A DNA stretch of 64,000 nt from NCBI RefSeq assembly GCF_900113765.1, contig NZ_FOQO01000008.1, forward strand, positions 296,285-360,284, written 5' to 3'. The notes below the pieces were generated by a model that saw only the letters and a list, made by a program, of their open reading frames with translations, did no database searches and was not told the DNA's origin. The DNA comes from Parapedobacter indicus (lineage in GTDB: Bacteria; Bacteroidota; Bacteroidia; Sphingobacteriales; Sphingobacteriaceae). Position 1 is the stretch's first letter; each line of letters begins with the position of its first letter. Positions 9,832 through 18,995 of this stretch are shown here, in pieces. The position numbers and the translations under genes are program-made.

Positions 9832-12800
9832 TTAAAAGGTAACATTCAGTCCAAAGGAATAAGAACGGAAAAACGGATAGGTGGTTGCACCAACATTGTT
9901 GCCCACTTCCGGATCAAATACGCTCATCACGTCGGTCGATTCCCACAGGTCCTGACCCGAAAAATATACGCGCAAGCGTTGGATTTTATCCGTCCGGATA
10001 GGGACGGTATAGCCGAGCTGCAGGTTTTTCAACCGGACATAACTACCGTTCTGTGCCCATCGGTCGGAGGACCTATAATTGTGTGCACTGGTCTGATACA
10101 TACGTGGGAAGTATGCGTCCGGATTTTCCGGTGTCCATCGGTCCATATGAATTGTCCAAGGCATATCAGCGGTACCCAGCATGGGAGAGAGCGTTCCTTC
10201 GTTGATGAGGAACTTCCGCTTGGCCGCCCCTTGAAAAAAGATGGAGAAGTCAACGTTCTTCCAATCGAAACCCAAATCCAATCCATACGTATACCGGGCG
10301 TTGGTGGTGCCCAAATAGACTAAGTCTCCCGAATTTTCGGGCGTTCCCTCACCCGCATTGATACTGCCATTCCCATCCAGATCTAGGTATTTAACATCGC
10401 CTGCTCCGGCATTGCCCGGAAAAAACGGTGTGACCACTTGTTCCTTATAGGCATTGTATTCTTCCTGTGATTGAAAGAATCCATCTGTGCGGTATCCCCA
10501 AACACTGTTGAGTGGATAACCTTCGAGCAGCTCCACCACACCACCATTGCCGATCGAATTGCGTCCATCGTACCGTACGAGCTCATTTTGATTGTCGGAA
10601 ATATTGAACCCTACCCGGTAATTGAATGCGTTAATCCGATCACGCCACCGGATATCAAATTCCCAACCCCAGCTTTTCAGTTCACCGATATTCATGGAGG
10701 GGACATTGATCCCTATGATGTTGGGTAGGTTCAGCTGTGCGAGCATATCTTTATTACGTTTCACGTAGTAATCGGCCGTAAGGGATAGCCGGTCATGGAG
10801 GAACCCGGCATCGATACCGATGTTCGACTGCTGTACCGTTTCCCACGTTTTCTGTGGGGAGGCCAGTTGGTTTTGGTAAAAATACTGCGTTCTAATATCG
10901 TTAAAGACAAGGTTGTTGGTCTGGGTAAGTCCGCTGGTTAAGAGTGCGATGTAATCATACAATCCAAGTACGGCACCGTTCCCTAATTGCCCCCAAGACC
11001 CTCTTAGCTTAAGTGCTGAGAGGATCGACTGATCCTGCATAAAGTTTTCCTGGTCAATACGCCATGCCGCAGAAAAGGAGGGAAACAACTGCCACCGATT
11101 TTCCGGCGCAAGCCGCGAGCTACCGTCGTAGCGGAAAGACGCCTCAAAGAGGTATTTTTCGCGAAAGTTATAATTCAGCCGACCGAAGAAAGACCCCATC
11201 GCCCAACTTTCAATCTTGTCGCCGTTAGTTTTGGTCAATGGGTCGGCAAAATTGAAGCTGAAGAAATCGTTGGTGATCATGCTTTGGGCACCCGCCGAAA
11301 ACTCATCTTTCCGATATTCTTCGAACGACGCGCCACCGAGCAGCGTAAAATTATGCGCATCGGCCAGGGATAGGTTATAGGTAAACACGCCTTGCAGGTT
11401 GTTATGATAACCCCGATTCTTGGCCATGCTTTTGGTATTGGGGTCGTTTATGCGAAATCGGACCGTGTTGGTGGTCCGTCCGTACCACAGCAGCGTACGA
11501 CTGTCATTTTCCATGGAATAATAGTCTTGGTTGCGCCATCCCGACAAATCAAAAGTCAACCCCTTGACCAAGTTTTGCACCTTGAGGTTGAGCCTTCCGG
11601 TAAACGATTCATACATACGTTGCTCCAAGCCTCCATTCTTTTCAATATCCACGGCATTGATTTGCAAGTCGCCGTTATAAGGTTGACCCGTGATATCTTC
11701 GGCGGGCACATATAAACTTTGGCGGGCACGGCTACGGTAGAGGCGGTTGATGATTTGCTCTGTCCCATAAGCGTTTTCGTTCACGATGGAACCGATGTAT
11801 CCTGCCACCACTTCCACACTGAGGTACTTGTTGAGCTCCGCATTGATATTGGCCCGCAGGTTATACCTCGAATTATCATCCGGCCCATAGCGCAGCACGC
11901 CATCTCTTTTATAGTAACCGCCCGAAACCAGGTAATTCATCTGGCTGGATCCACCATTTATCGAAAGCGTATGATTCTGCATACCATTGTATTTGTCCAT
12001 CCCCTCTTTGAGCCAATTGTTGTTGCCGAAGTACTCCCAACGATCCTGCGTAGGGTTAGGACGTACGGAGAAGTTGGGGTTGCTTACCCACTCCATTTGC
12101 TCTTCGCTGAATTCCGGATTTCCCGTCGCATTGCGGCGCGATTCGTCTATCAATATCTGTTCTTCCCACGAATTTAACCGTTGAGGCTGGCGGGCCGTGG
12201 CATTGATGCCATAATAGCTATTGAAGTTGATGCGGGTTTTTCCTGCGGTACCTTTCTTGGTAGTCACCAAGACTACCCCGCCTGCTGCACGAGCTCCATA
12301 AATGGCCGACGCGGAGGCGTCTTTTAATACCGAGATAGATTCGATGTCATCGGGGTTCAGCAGGTTCATATCCATTTGGATGCCATCTACGAGCACCAAC
12401 GCACTGGTGGTGTTGGATGAAGAGAATCCCCGTATACGTATACCGTATCCTTCTGCTCCAGGTTTTCCGCTGCCGCGGAAGACTGTCACCCCCGGCAAAA
12501 CGCCCTGCAGGGCACCGGTTACATTGGCCACGGGCCGATTCACCAATGCATCTCCGCTCACCTGTGCAACGGCCCCGCTTAGGTTTACTTTTTTCTGGGT
12601 GCCGAATCCGACCACAACCACCTCATCCAGGGCTGACACGTCGCTTTCGAGTGTTACATTGACGATGGTGCGGCCGTCGACAGCGATTTCCTGTGGTACA
12701 GCACCCAATTGCGTAAACACCAACGTACCGGTACTTGGTGTCGAAATCCGGTAGTTTCCATCGTCATCCGATGCCGTAGCGATAGTGGTTCCCTTCACCG

Positions 12801-12951
12801 CTACACTGACCCCAATGGCGGGCGCACCGTCCTGGAAAACGATTTTTCCGGTCACTGTAAGTTGAGACTGGGAATAGGCCATTTCCATCCAACATATTAA
12901 CAGTGCAATCACGAAACCGTAGTTTCGCTTTTTTGTAAAACGTTTGCTCAT
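9832..12951 (-). CDS. SusC/RagA-family TonB-linked outer-membrane transporter
   Basis: A 1039-aa TonB-dependent transporter that imports oligosaccharides bound by the SusD-like lipoprotein. In order: signal peptide (about 1-28, ending YSQSQ), a carboxypeptidase-regulatory-like domain (VTGKIVFQDGAPAIGVSVAVKG), the TonB-box-like segment ALDEVVVVGFGTQKK, the plug with IRIRGFSS and VLKDASASAIYGARAAGGVV, then the beta-barrel ending FRSYSFGLNVTF with the usual terminal aromatic. No STN domain is present, so no anti-sigma coupling is expected. Expression is probably controlled by the HTCS through the repeat at 13022-13060. Confidence 0.96.
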   Translation of the reverse strand: MSKRFTKKRNYGFVIALLICWMEMAYSQSQLTVTGKIVFQDGAPAIGVSVAVKGTTIATASDDDGNYRISTPSTGTLVFTQLGAVPQEIAVDGRTIVNVTLESDVSALDEVVVVGFGTQKKVNLSGAVAQVSGDALVNRPVANVTGALQGVLPGVTVFRGSGKPGAEGYGIRIRGFSSSNTTSALVLVDGIQMDMNLLNPDDIESISVLKDASASAIYGARAAGGVVLVTTKKGTAGKTRINFNSYYGINATARQPQRLNSWEEQILIDESRRNATGNPEFSEEQMEWVSNPNFSVRPNPTQDRWEYFGNNNWLKEGMDKYNGMQNHTLSINGGSSQMNYLVSGGYYKRDGVLRYGPDDNSRYNLRANINAELNKYLSVEVVAGYIGSIVNENAYGTEQIINRLYRSRARQSLYVPAEDITGQPYNGDLQINAVDIEKNGGLEQRMYESFTGRLNLKVQNLVKGLTFDLSGWRNQDYYSMENDSRTLLWYGRTTNTVRFRINDPNTKSMAKNRGYHNNLQGVFTYNLSLADAHNFTLLGGASFEEYRKDEFSAGAQSMITNDFFSFNFADPLTKTNGDKIESWAMGSFFGRLNYNFREKYLFEASFRYDGSSRLAPENRWQLFPSFSAAWRIDQENFMQDQSILSALKLRGSWGQLGNGAVLGLYDYIALLTSGLTQTNNLVFNDIRTQYFYQNQLASPQKTWETVQQSNIGIDAGFLHDRLSLTADYYVKRNKDMLAQLNLPNIIGINVPSMNIGELKSWGWEFDIRWRDRINAFNYRVGFNISDNQNELVRYDGRNSIGNGGVVELLEGYPLNSVWGYRTDGFFQSQEEYNAYKEQVVTPFFPGNAGAGDVKYLDLDGNGSINAGEGTPENSGDLVYLGTTNARYTYGLDLGFDWKNVDFSIFFQGAAKRKFLINEGTLSPMLGTADMPWTIHMDRWTPENPDAYFPRMYQTSAHNYRSSDRWAQNGSYVRLKNLQLGYTVPIRTDKIQRLRVYFSGQDLWESTDVMSVFDPEVGNNVGATTYPFFRSYSFGLNVTF

Positions 12952-12992
12952 CTGTATAGGTTTATATACGTTTATAAAATAGTTACAGCGAG

Positions 12993-13000
12993 CAAAAGTA
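12993..13000 (-). promoter_or_regulatory. Candidate -7 box of the susC promoter (TACTTTTG)
   Basis: On the minus strand TACTTTTG matches the Bacteroidota sigma-ABfr -7 consensus TAnnTTTG and sits about 42 bp before the susC ATG. No clear TTTG -33 box is present, which fits an activator-dependent promoter. The fusion-enzyme gene has the near-identical TACTTTTA at the same distance from its own operator repeat. Confidence 0.5.
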
Positions 13001-13021
13001 TTCGGGAATATCCCTTTGTAC

Positions 13022-13060
13022 GGGGTAATTATTGTTTGAAAGAGGGGTAAAAAATGTTCA
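13022..13060 (-). promoter_or_regulatory. Direct-repeat operator upstream of susC (candidate HTCS site)
   Basis: Two 17-bp copies of the pattern TGAACA-N6-ACCCC lie in the same orientation, 22 bp apart. Copy 1 is TGAACATTTTTTACCCC (13060-13044) and copy 2 is CAAACAATAATTACCCC (13038-13022). The ACCCC of copy 2 starts 26 bp before the TACTTTTG box. The same layout is found before the GH2-lyase gene at 16702-16740. Direct repeats with about two helical turns of spacing are what AraC-type HTCS domains usually bind. Copy 1 overlaps the stop codon of the fusion gene. Confidence 0.6.
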
Positions 13061-16000
13061 CAGCCATAATAGTGGGTATCGGATAGGCAGATTTCGGATT
13101 ACTTCTTCTTCGGTAGGCTGATGTTCAAGGGATATCCACGTGCGCAAAAGCTCCTGATCGCCATACGCGAGCGCGCCCATGAAAAGAAACGGTTGGGCTA
13201 CGGGCCAGTTATCCCAATACATCACGTCTTCAGCATAGGGCCACTTGCTTTTATCCTGCACGAAAGGCAGCATATACTGTAGACCTTTACCGACTGAGCG
13301 ACCATTGGCCATTGCATCATACCAAAGATCCGCTCCCGGCTTCGAAAGCAGGGAACAAATCGTAGCCATGGCATCGAGATTGAAAAGTGAATATCCATAA
13401 GGCTTCGTCCGTTCGATTTCCAACGGAAAGCTTCCATCTCCGGCCATCTGCTGGGGAAGCAAAACCGTTTTATACCGATCTGCACACTGACGCATCAGAT
13501 TGGTATTTCCGGTATAACCAGCGAAGGCTGCCACCTGCATAACCCAGCATGTTCCGTGGTTATTTTTTGCGTTCATTTCCTCAATGCCATAGGGGTGTGT
13601 CGTTAACCACGTCAGGTAATCAGCAAACCATTTTTTAGTCCCTTGACTCATCGCCTCGTCGAGTAACCCCGCCTCATCCAAAAGACCCAATGCCTTGGCT
13701 ACCTCGATCAGGTGAATGGTATCAATGATCCCAATACCTCGCCCTGTAACGCGGCCTTTGATAGCCTGCGCATATAGGAGTGAAGGGTTCATGCGGGTAT
13801 CGGGATCGATGAACCAAGCAGACACATGCCGGAGCGCGTGTCGTACGTATTTTTCATCGCCGGTAAGCTTCCATGCAGACACCAATGCCCCGACAACGCG
13901 GCTGAAACGGATCATCGCCAAGCGATGATCTACAAAATTATCCGGATTGGAAAGCCCATCCCTCCGGATGTAAGGGCCATCGGGATGCTCCGGATCGGGC
14001 CACCAATAGTCGCCCTCTGAATAAAAATCGTGTTTGCTTCCGGCACTTCGGGCGGCAATGCTTGCCGTAACGGTAACCGGTTGTTGGGTAAGTGCCCAAG
14101 CTGCTGCTTCCATTGTCTGGTCGTGCAGTGTAGCCGTGATCATCTCCGCTGCACGCTGTTTTGCATCGGTTAAGTCCAATGGCAGAATTGCTGTTTCCAA
14201 GCTATCTGCTGCAGCTACGGCAACCATCCGATCGCCGGTACGTTTTATGCGGATAACCGCGCGGCCGTTGTATGCCTGCACTTTACGTGAGCCGTCTGAT
14301 GTGCCAAGATCGGCCAGTAACCTGCCGTCGCCTGCCACTGAAAAATAGATGTAATTTGCGGCATCAAGGCATAACACCCCTTGTTTATCACGCAGTGTTG
14401 CCTGAACGGTAACCGTATCGACCTTTGCTTCGAGCATCTCAAGCCGTATGGATGCAGGAGCCGACCACTTGGCGGTCTGATAAACCTGCGTGATGTGATC
14501 TCTTACGGTAACACTGTCTTTGTGTGCGATTACTTCCAGCTTGTTTTCTCCTTCACGTAACAGGACCATCCAACGAAGACCCGCAGCGGGAAAATCCTGG
14601 CTGTCACGTTTACGAATACCCTGACTTACTCCATTGACAAAGAGTTCGGCTTTGTCGCAATTGGAATAAACTTTTACCATCTTTTCCTCACCTTCATCGC
14701 CCCATCTGACCGGCCAGCTGTGTCCATAAATATGGGCCATGGGTTTTTCCGACCAATAGGACTGGAAGATATAATACGATTCCTTTTTGTTGAAATTGCG
14801 CTCCACTACTCCTTTTTGATTAACATAGGGTACCGGGTTTTCCGGACGGATGGGGGTGGAAAAATCCTTGAACGGCCAGTAGGCGGTACCCGTGAGCCAG
14901 GGCATCGTTTCCTGTTCCTTGAGGTGCCAGTCGATGAGGTTGCAGATGTAACTCTCGCTCCAATCGCCATCCTTGGATACACGCGCAGGGCCACCGAACA
15001 GCGATGCATCGCCTGCACGCTCGTCAGCCGTGGTGCTATGCATCACTTCCGACAATCCCCTGTCGGGACTTTCCGAATGCCGCCGGGCATGGCTATCGCC
15101 CCCCCATTCCACGTGGAGGAAGTGATCGACCTTATTGAATTCAGCCTCCGTGGCCGTTTTATAATCTGTATAGATTCCCCGGTACCAACCTGCCCAGATG
15201 GAGGGCGAATAGACGTCGACAATATCCTTACAAAAGTCACATCGCCGGATGGCAGTTTTGCGGAGCGGATCCAACCAATGTGCCAAGTCGTTCAACTCTT
15301 TCATGAAGGTTCGGATTTGCTGCTGATCGAACACTTCAAAGTCTCCTGGCCAATCGTTTTCATTGCCCAATCCCCATATAATCACCGCGGGATGATTATA
15401 ATGTTGCTCAATCATATTGGTAAGCATCCGGCGGGCCTGTTGTTTATACCGATCACCGCCGAGCCCGCCGCGGCACCAGGGGATCTCCTCCCAAACAAGA
15501 ATGCCCAGGCTGTCGCAAGCTTCCAATACGATACGAGATTGCTGGTAGTGGCCTAAACGAATAAAATTGACCCCCATTTCCTTCATCATGCGCATTTCCT
15601 GCCAAATCATGTCTTCGGTCATGGCTGCCGCCACTCCGGCATGATCCTCATGACGATGGGTGCCTCGGAGCAATAACCGCTGGCCGTTGAGATAAAATGG
15701 ACCTTTCCGCGCAAACTCGAACTGGCGGAAACCGACCCGCTCGGTATGTACACAGGTATCCGTTTGGGTTGCTAAGACAATCCGAACCGTATAGAGCCGG
15801 GGCTGGTCGGGCGACCAAAGCATTGGCTGTTTAACCGTGAAACCAGCGAAATCGACCTGGTTGTCGCGGATATCGATAGGCTGCTGTTGCGTTTCGACAA
15901 CCCGCCCTTCGGCATCGAACAGTTCTACCGTAGCTTCCGCATCCGATAGCTTATCCGGGTTGTAAAGACGCGCACTCAGTTTGACTTCCCCTACTTGACC

Positions 16001-16633
16001 CGCTTTATCGGTGGTTGCGGTTGCGAAGAGCTTGTCTATCGATAGCGGCGGTACATACACTAGGTTAAGATAGCGGTATAACCCGCCATAGACATTAAAA
16101 TCCGATAGATCGGATGGGATCAACTCCAAATCGCGGGAGTTATCACACCGGATCGATAATGGAATCCGGCCTTTGAATTGCTTCGTATATACCTCCGTGG
16201 CTTGAAATGCTTGCACTGCATCGGTAATATCCACCGACCATTCATCGTATCCACCCACATGTTCACCTACTTTTTGGGTATAGATATAGACGTCCGTTTT
16301 TTGGCCTGCACCTTCGAAATGCAACAATATCCGCCCGTTTTGATAGGGATTGGCAATCTCCAGGGACGTGCGGTACCATCCGGGGCCTTGGTAGTAATTT
16401 ACATTAGGTGCTACCGCATCTGTAGCATTGAAGCAGTGGGGCAGGGACACAGGCTCCCAACTGGGAGAAGCCTGTGGATCGCCCGCTTTATACGGGCGTA
16501 CAGACTCCCAAATACCGCCCAGGTCCTGGCGTACAAATTCCCAGCCATCGGTCAACCGGTGCTGTTGCTGGGCTAGCGACGTTGATGCAAGGCAAAGTTG
16601 AAGCCCTACGATGAAGAGGCAAATACGTTTCAC
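13058..16633 (-). CDS. GH2 glycosidase fused to an alginate-lyase-superfamily polyuronate lyase
   Basis: A 1191-aa two-enzyme protein with signal peptide (about 1-21). The N-terminal two thirds is a GH2 beta-glycosidase: sugar-binding domain with GYDEWSVDITDAV, Ig-like domain, and TIM barrel with FIRLGHYQQS. The likely acid/base is Glu425 in GLGNEND and the nucleophile is Glu509 in LHVEWGG. A DUF4982-like domain follows near residue 650 (CDKAELFVNG). From about residue 860 the protein becomes an Alginate_lyase (PF05426)-type alpha/alpha barrel, with YWWPDPEHPDG and NNHGTCW (His1026), resembling PL5/PL38 lyases. The lyase would cleave a polyuronate (alginate, glucuronan or similar) and the GH2 part would trim beta-linked side or end sugars. 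The substrate is inference. It is the first gene of the locus and has its own operator repeat. Confidence 0.85.
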   Translation of the reverse strand: MKRICLFIVGLQLCLASTSLAQQQHRLTDGWEFVRQDLGGIWESVRPYKAGDPQASPSWEPVSLPHCFNATDAVAPNVNYYQGPGWYRTSLEIANPYQNGRILLHFEGAGQKTDVYIYTQKVGEHVGGYDEWSVDITDAVQAFQATEVYTKQFKGRIPLSIRCDNSRDLELIPSDLSDFNVYGGLYRYLNLVYVPPLSIDKLFATATTDKAGQVGEVKLSARLYNPDKLSDAEATVELFDAEGRVVETQQQPIDIRDNQVDFAGFTVKQPMLWSPDQPRLYTVRIVLATQTDTCVHTERVGFRQFEFARKGPFYLNGQRLLLRGTHRHEDHAGVAAAMTEDMIWQEMRMMKEMGVNFIRLGHYQQSRIVLEACDSLGILVWEEIPWCRGGLGGDRYKQQARRMLTNMIEQHYNHPAVIIWGLGNENDWPGDFEVFDQQQIRTFMKELNDLAHWLDPLRKTAIRRCDFCKDIVDVYSPSIWAGWYRGIYTDYKTATEAEFNKVDHFLHVEWGGDSHARRHSESPDRGLSEVMHSTTADERAGDASLFGGPARVSKDGDWSESYICNLIDWHLKEQETMPWLTGTAYWPFKDFSTPIRPENPVPYVNQKGVVERNFNKKESYYIFQSYWSEKPMAHIYGHSWPVRWGDEGEEKMVKVYSNCDKAELFVNGVSQGIRKRDSQDFPAAGLRWMVLLREGENKLEVIAHKDSVTVRDHITQVYQTAKWSAPASIRLEMLEAKVDTVTVQATLRDKQGVLCLDAANYIYFSVAGDGRLLADLGTSDGSRKVQAYNGRAVIRIKRTGDRMVAVAAADSLETAILPLDLTDAKQRAAEMITATLHDQTMEAAAWALTQQPVTVTASIAARSAGSKHDFYSEGDYWWPDPEHPDGPYIRRDGLSNPDNFVDHRLAMIRFSRVVGALVSAWKLTGDEKYVRHALRHVSAWFIDPDTRMNPSLLYAQAIKGRVTGRGIGIIDTIHLIEVAKALGLLDEAGLLDEAMSQGTKKWFADYLTWLTTHPYGIEEMNAKNNHGTCWVMQVAAFAGYTGNTNLMRQCADRYKTVLLPQQMAGDGSFPLEIERTKPYGYSLFNLDAMATICSLLSKPGADLWYDAMANGRSVGKGLQYMLPFVQDKSKWPYAEDVMYWDNWPVAQPFLFMGALAYGDQELLRTWISLEHQPTEEEVIRNLPIRYPLLWL

Positions 16634-16673
16634 GATAAGATAAAGCTATTTATTGGTAACCATAATTGAGTCG

Positions 16674-16681
16674 TAAAAGTA
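16674..16681 (-). promoter_or_regulatory. Candidate -7 box of the GH2-lyase gene (TACTTTTA)
   Basis: TACTTTTA on the minus strand matches TAnnTTTG in seven of eight positions and lies about 41 bp before the ATG at 16633. The susC -7 box is TACTTTTG at almost the same distance from its start and from its operator repeat, which supports the call. Confidence 0.45.
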
Positions 16682-16701
16682 AGGGGGTGATCAGGTAAAG
16701 A

Positions 16702-16740
16702 AGGGTATTAATCGATTTATTAAGGGGTGTAAATTGTTCA
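16702..16740 (-). promoter_or_regulatory. Direct-repeat operator upstream of the GH2-lyase gene (candidate HTCS site)
   Basis: Copy 1 is TGAACAATTTACACCCC (16740-16724) and copy 2 the weaker AAATCGATTAATACCCT (16718-16702), with a 22-bp repeat interval. The ACCC of copy 2 begins 25 bp before the TACTTTTA box. Spacing, orientation and the TGAACA-N6-ACCCC core match the region before susC, so both promoters are probably controlled by the same regulator. Confidence 0.58.
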
Positions 16741-16749
16741 TTCCGGGCC

Positions 16750-17457
16750 CTAGAGCCGAAGCATCGCAGCTTCTTTCAACTCTTTTGCCATTTTTTCAAT
16801 GGCGTATCTCAATGCGGTACGAGGCATGCGGCTTTTGTTCTTCATCACATAATCAAATACCTGATCCTGATGCGACTTGCTTGCTGCCTTTAACAACCAA
16901 CCGTATCCTTTTTGTACCAGGTCGTCGTTGTCTTCCAACAGGTTGTCGGTTATCTCAAAAATATCGTTGACAAACTTGCCGTTTTTGGCAGGTATGATCA
17001 ATGATACAGCTGCGGCACGCCTTAGCCAACGATTTTCCGACTGCGTGAAATCCTTCAGCCTTTCCAAATTGACGGGAAACATCTCAATCAACGTACCGAC
17101 CGTGTGGTTGCAAAGTGTATCGCACGATGCCCAATTGGTTACACATTTCCTTAGCCAACGTTCTATTATCAAAAAATCATCCGGCTTAAACTGTTTCCGA
17201 ATGCTGTACATTAGGTTGCAGGCTATGATCGATTCTTCAAAATACCCGGATTCCCATAAGATATCGCAGCATGTAATGATCTCCGACTTAGTGAGCTTAT
17301 TAGTTTCCTTCATCAACTTTCTCCCTACAGCAGCTGCAAGTGGAAGTTTCACACCATAACTTTTTATGGGTTCTTTGAAGAATCGTTGTTGTGATAAAAC
17401 AACCTCTCCATCGGCGAGTTCTGTTAGTTCATTTCTGATTTTCTCTATGACCTCCAT
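16750..17457 (-). CDS. DNA alkylation repair protein, AlkD-like
   Basis: A 235-aa all-helical protein of the AlkD/HEAT-like DNA glycosylase family, which removes bulky or positively charged alkylpurines. Supporting features are the N-terminal EKIRNELTELADGE, FFKEPIKSYGVKLP, the central WLRKCVTNWASCDTLCNHTVG with the family-typical Trp/Asp pair, ENRWLRRAAAVSLI, and the late DLVQKGYGWLLKAASK. The length fits the family. It is transcribed away from hflX and stands alone. An independent alkylation-repair gene, ogt, lies 14 kb away. Confidence 0.88.
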   Translation of the reverse strand: MEVIEKIRNELTELADGEVVLSQQRFFKEPIKSYGVKLPLAAAVGRKLMKETNKLTKSEIITCCDILWESGYFEESIIACNLMYSIRKQFKPDDFLIIERWLRKCVTNWASCDTLCNHTVGTLIEMFPVNLERLKDFTQSENRWLRRAAAVSLIIPAKNGKFVNDIFEITDNLLEDNDDLVQKGYGWLLKAASKSHQDQVFDYVMKNKSRMPRTALRYAIEKMAKELKEAAMLRL

Positions 17458-17550
17458 ATTTTCAGTTTACTAAGACTGCTGGATATAATCCAAAAGCTGC
17501 GACAAGATGACAAAATTCAATCAAATACGTATATAATATTTTTGGCACGG

Positions 17551-17650
17551 TTATTGACAAAACATAAATATAAAATTGTCTTTTCATAATTTAGGTTTAT
17601 AATTGGTTAGTTTAAAAGCCCTGATTCTCCCCGTTTCAGGGCTTTTTTCT
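17551..17650 (+). ncRNA. Candidate small RNA ending at an orphan terminator
   Basis: This is inference only. A TAnnTTTG-like box (TATTTTTG, 17537-17544) is followed about 100 bp later by an intrinsic terminator, and no open frame of useful length lies between. The segment is AT-rich. The start is estimated from the box position, and no -33 element is evident. It could instead be the leader of an upstream hflX promoter with an attenuator. Confidence 0.3.
17614..17650 (+). terminator. Rho-independent terminator between divergent genes
   Basis: A perfect 11-bp stem, AAAAGCCCTGA (17614-17624) with TCAGGGCTTTT (17636-17646), flanks an 11-base loop. On the plus strand it continues into T-runs through 17653. 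The hairpin lies upstream of hflX and not after any known plus-strand gene. Confidence 0.8.
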
Positions 17651-17665
17651 TTGGCAGGAAACCTT

Positions 17666-17673
17666 TATCTTTG
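17666..17673 (+). promoter_or_regulatory. Candidate -7 box of the hflX-lipB promoter (TATCTTTG)
   Basis: TATCTTTGC fits the Bacteroidota TAnnTTTG consensus and lies about 120 bp before the hflX ATG, just past the terminator. T-rich sequence occupies the -33 region. It would drive the coupled hflX-lipB pair with a long AT-rich leader. Confidence 0.5.
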
Positions 17674-17795
17674 CATTTTGTTAGTTACCCATAACGCCAT
17701 GTACACCTTTTTATAGCTCCGTTTTTATCATTCCCGCTTGTGACAAGCGCCTTCGGATTTTTTACTTTTTATTTTTACTTTTATTTTTTTAATAC

Positions 17796-18995
17796 ATGGC
17801 CAAACAGAAGATTTTTGACACCGCTATACAACCCGAAACCGCTGTATTGGTAGGCATTATCCTGCCGGATTCCAGTGAAGTAAAAGAACGCGAATACTTA
17901 GAAGAATTGGCGTTTTTGGTCGATACCGCTGGAGGTACCGTAAAAGAGGTCTTTACCCAGAAACTCAGCCATCCTGACCGAGCCACCTTTGTGGGCACAG
18001 GAAAATTGGATGAGATTAAGTCGTATGTAAAAGCGGAAGAAATAGACATTGTCGTATTTGATGACGAATTGTCACCTTCCCAACTTCGCAACATTGAACG
18101 GGAGTTAAATGTAAAGATTCTCGATCGCAGCAATCTCATTCTGGATATATTTGCCCGGCGGGCTAAATCCGCACAAGCTAAAACCCAAGTGGAATTGGCA
18201 CAGCTACAATATCTCTTGCCCCGACTGACACGTATGTGGACCCACCTTGAACGGCAACGCGGCGGCATCGGCATGCGCGGTCCGGGGGAGAGCCAGATTG
18301 AAAGCGACCGCCGGATGATTTTAAACAAGATCGCTTTACTGAAAGAACGGTTAAAATCCATTGACCGACAAGCAGAAACACAGCGGAAAAATCGGGGTCA
18401 GTTAATCCGTGTAGCGTTAGTAGGATATACCAATGTGGGGAAATCGACGATCATGAACCTGATTTCAAAATCAGACGTTTTTGCCGAAAATAAGCTGTTT
18501 GCCACACTGGACACCACGGTACGCAAGGTTGTCATTGACAACCTGCCATTTTTGCTGTCGGACACCGTTGGTTTTATCCGCAAATTGCCCCACCACTTGG
18601 TTGAGTGTTTCAAATCCACGTTGGACGAAGTCCGTGAAGCAGATATTTTGCTGCACGTGGTGGATATCTCCCATCCCAGTTTTGAAGACCACATCCGGGC
18701 AGTCAATGAAACCCTTAAAGATTTAGGTGCACTGGATAAACCGACCATCACCGTATTCAATAAAATTGATGCCTACCGTCCCTACTCGGAACCGCATGAG
18801 GACGATAGGGAAACAGAACCGCAACCCGTATCGTTAGAAGACTTCAAAAGCAGCTGGATGGCAAAGCATAACAGCCCCGCGGTATTCATATCGGCTATCG
18901 ATAAAACAAATGTAGAAGAATTCAGAAAACTGTTGTATGATAAGGTGGTAAGCATGCATACGGAAAGATATCCATACGATAATTTGTTATATTGA
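17796..18995 (+). CDS. hflX: GTPase HflX
   Basis: A 399-aa ribosome-associated GTPase of the Obg-HflX group, linked to rescue of stalled or heat-damaged ribosomes. The N-terminal HflX domain includes GGTVKEVFTQKLSHPD and ATFVGTGKLDE. A linker with GIGMRGPGESQIESDRR follows. The G domain has G1 GYTNVGKST, G3 DTVGFIRKLPHHLVE and G4 NKID. The short C-terminal tail is typical of bacterial HflX. Its stop codon overlaps the lipB start (TGATG), so the two are translationally coupled. Confidence 0.95.
   Translation: MAKQKIFDTAIQPETAVLVGIILPDSSEVKEREYLEELAFLVDTAGGTVKEVFTQKLSHPDRATFVGTGKLDEIKSYVKAEEIDIVVFDDELSPSQLRNIERELNVKILDRSNLILDIFARRAKSAQAKTQVELAQLQYLLPRLTRMWTHLERQRGGIGMRGPGESQIESDRRMILNKIALLKERLKSIDRQAETQRKNRGQLIRVALVGYTNVGKSTIMNLISKSDVFAENKLFATLDTTVRKVVIDNLPFLLSDTVGFIRKLPHHLVECFKSTLDEVREADILLHVVDISHPSFEDHIRAVNETLKDLGALDKPTITVFNKIDAYRPYSEPHEDDRETEPQPVSLEDFKSSWMAKHNSPAVFISAIDKTNVEEFRKLLYDKVVSMHTERYPYDNLLY

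Larger units (their letters stand above)
17458..17795. other. Intergenic region between divergent alkD-like gene and hflX
   Basis: About 340 AT-rich bases hold no protein gene. They contain a TATTTTTG box (17537-17544), a strong rho-independent terminator pointing rightward (17614-17648) and the likely hflX promoter box (17666-17673). A terminator between two divergent genes has no protein gene to end, so a small plus-strand RNA of about 100 nt is possible. Confidence 0.5.

Noticed and set aside
14720..15556. Long plus-strand open frame across the GH2 domain
   Set aside because: It is antisense to a clear GH2 coding region with intact catalytic motifs and has no recognisable features.
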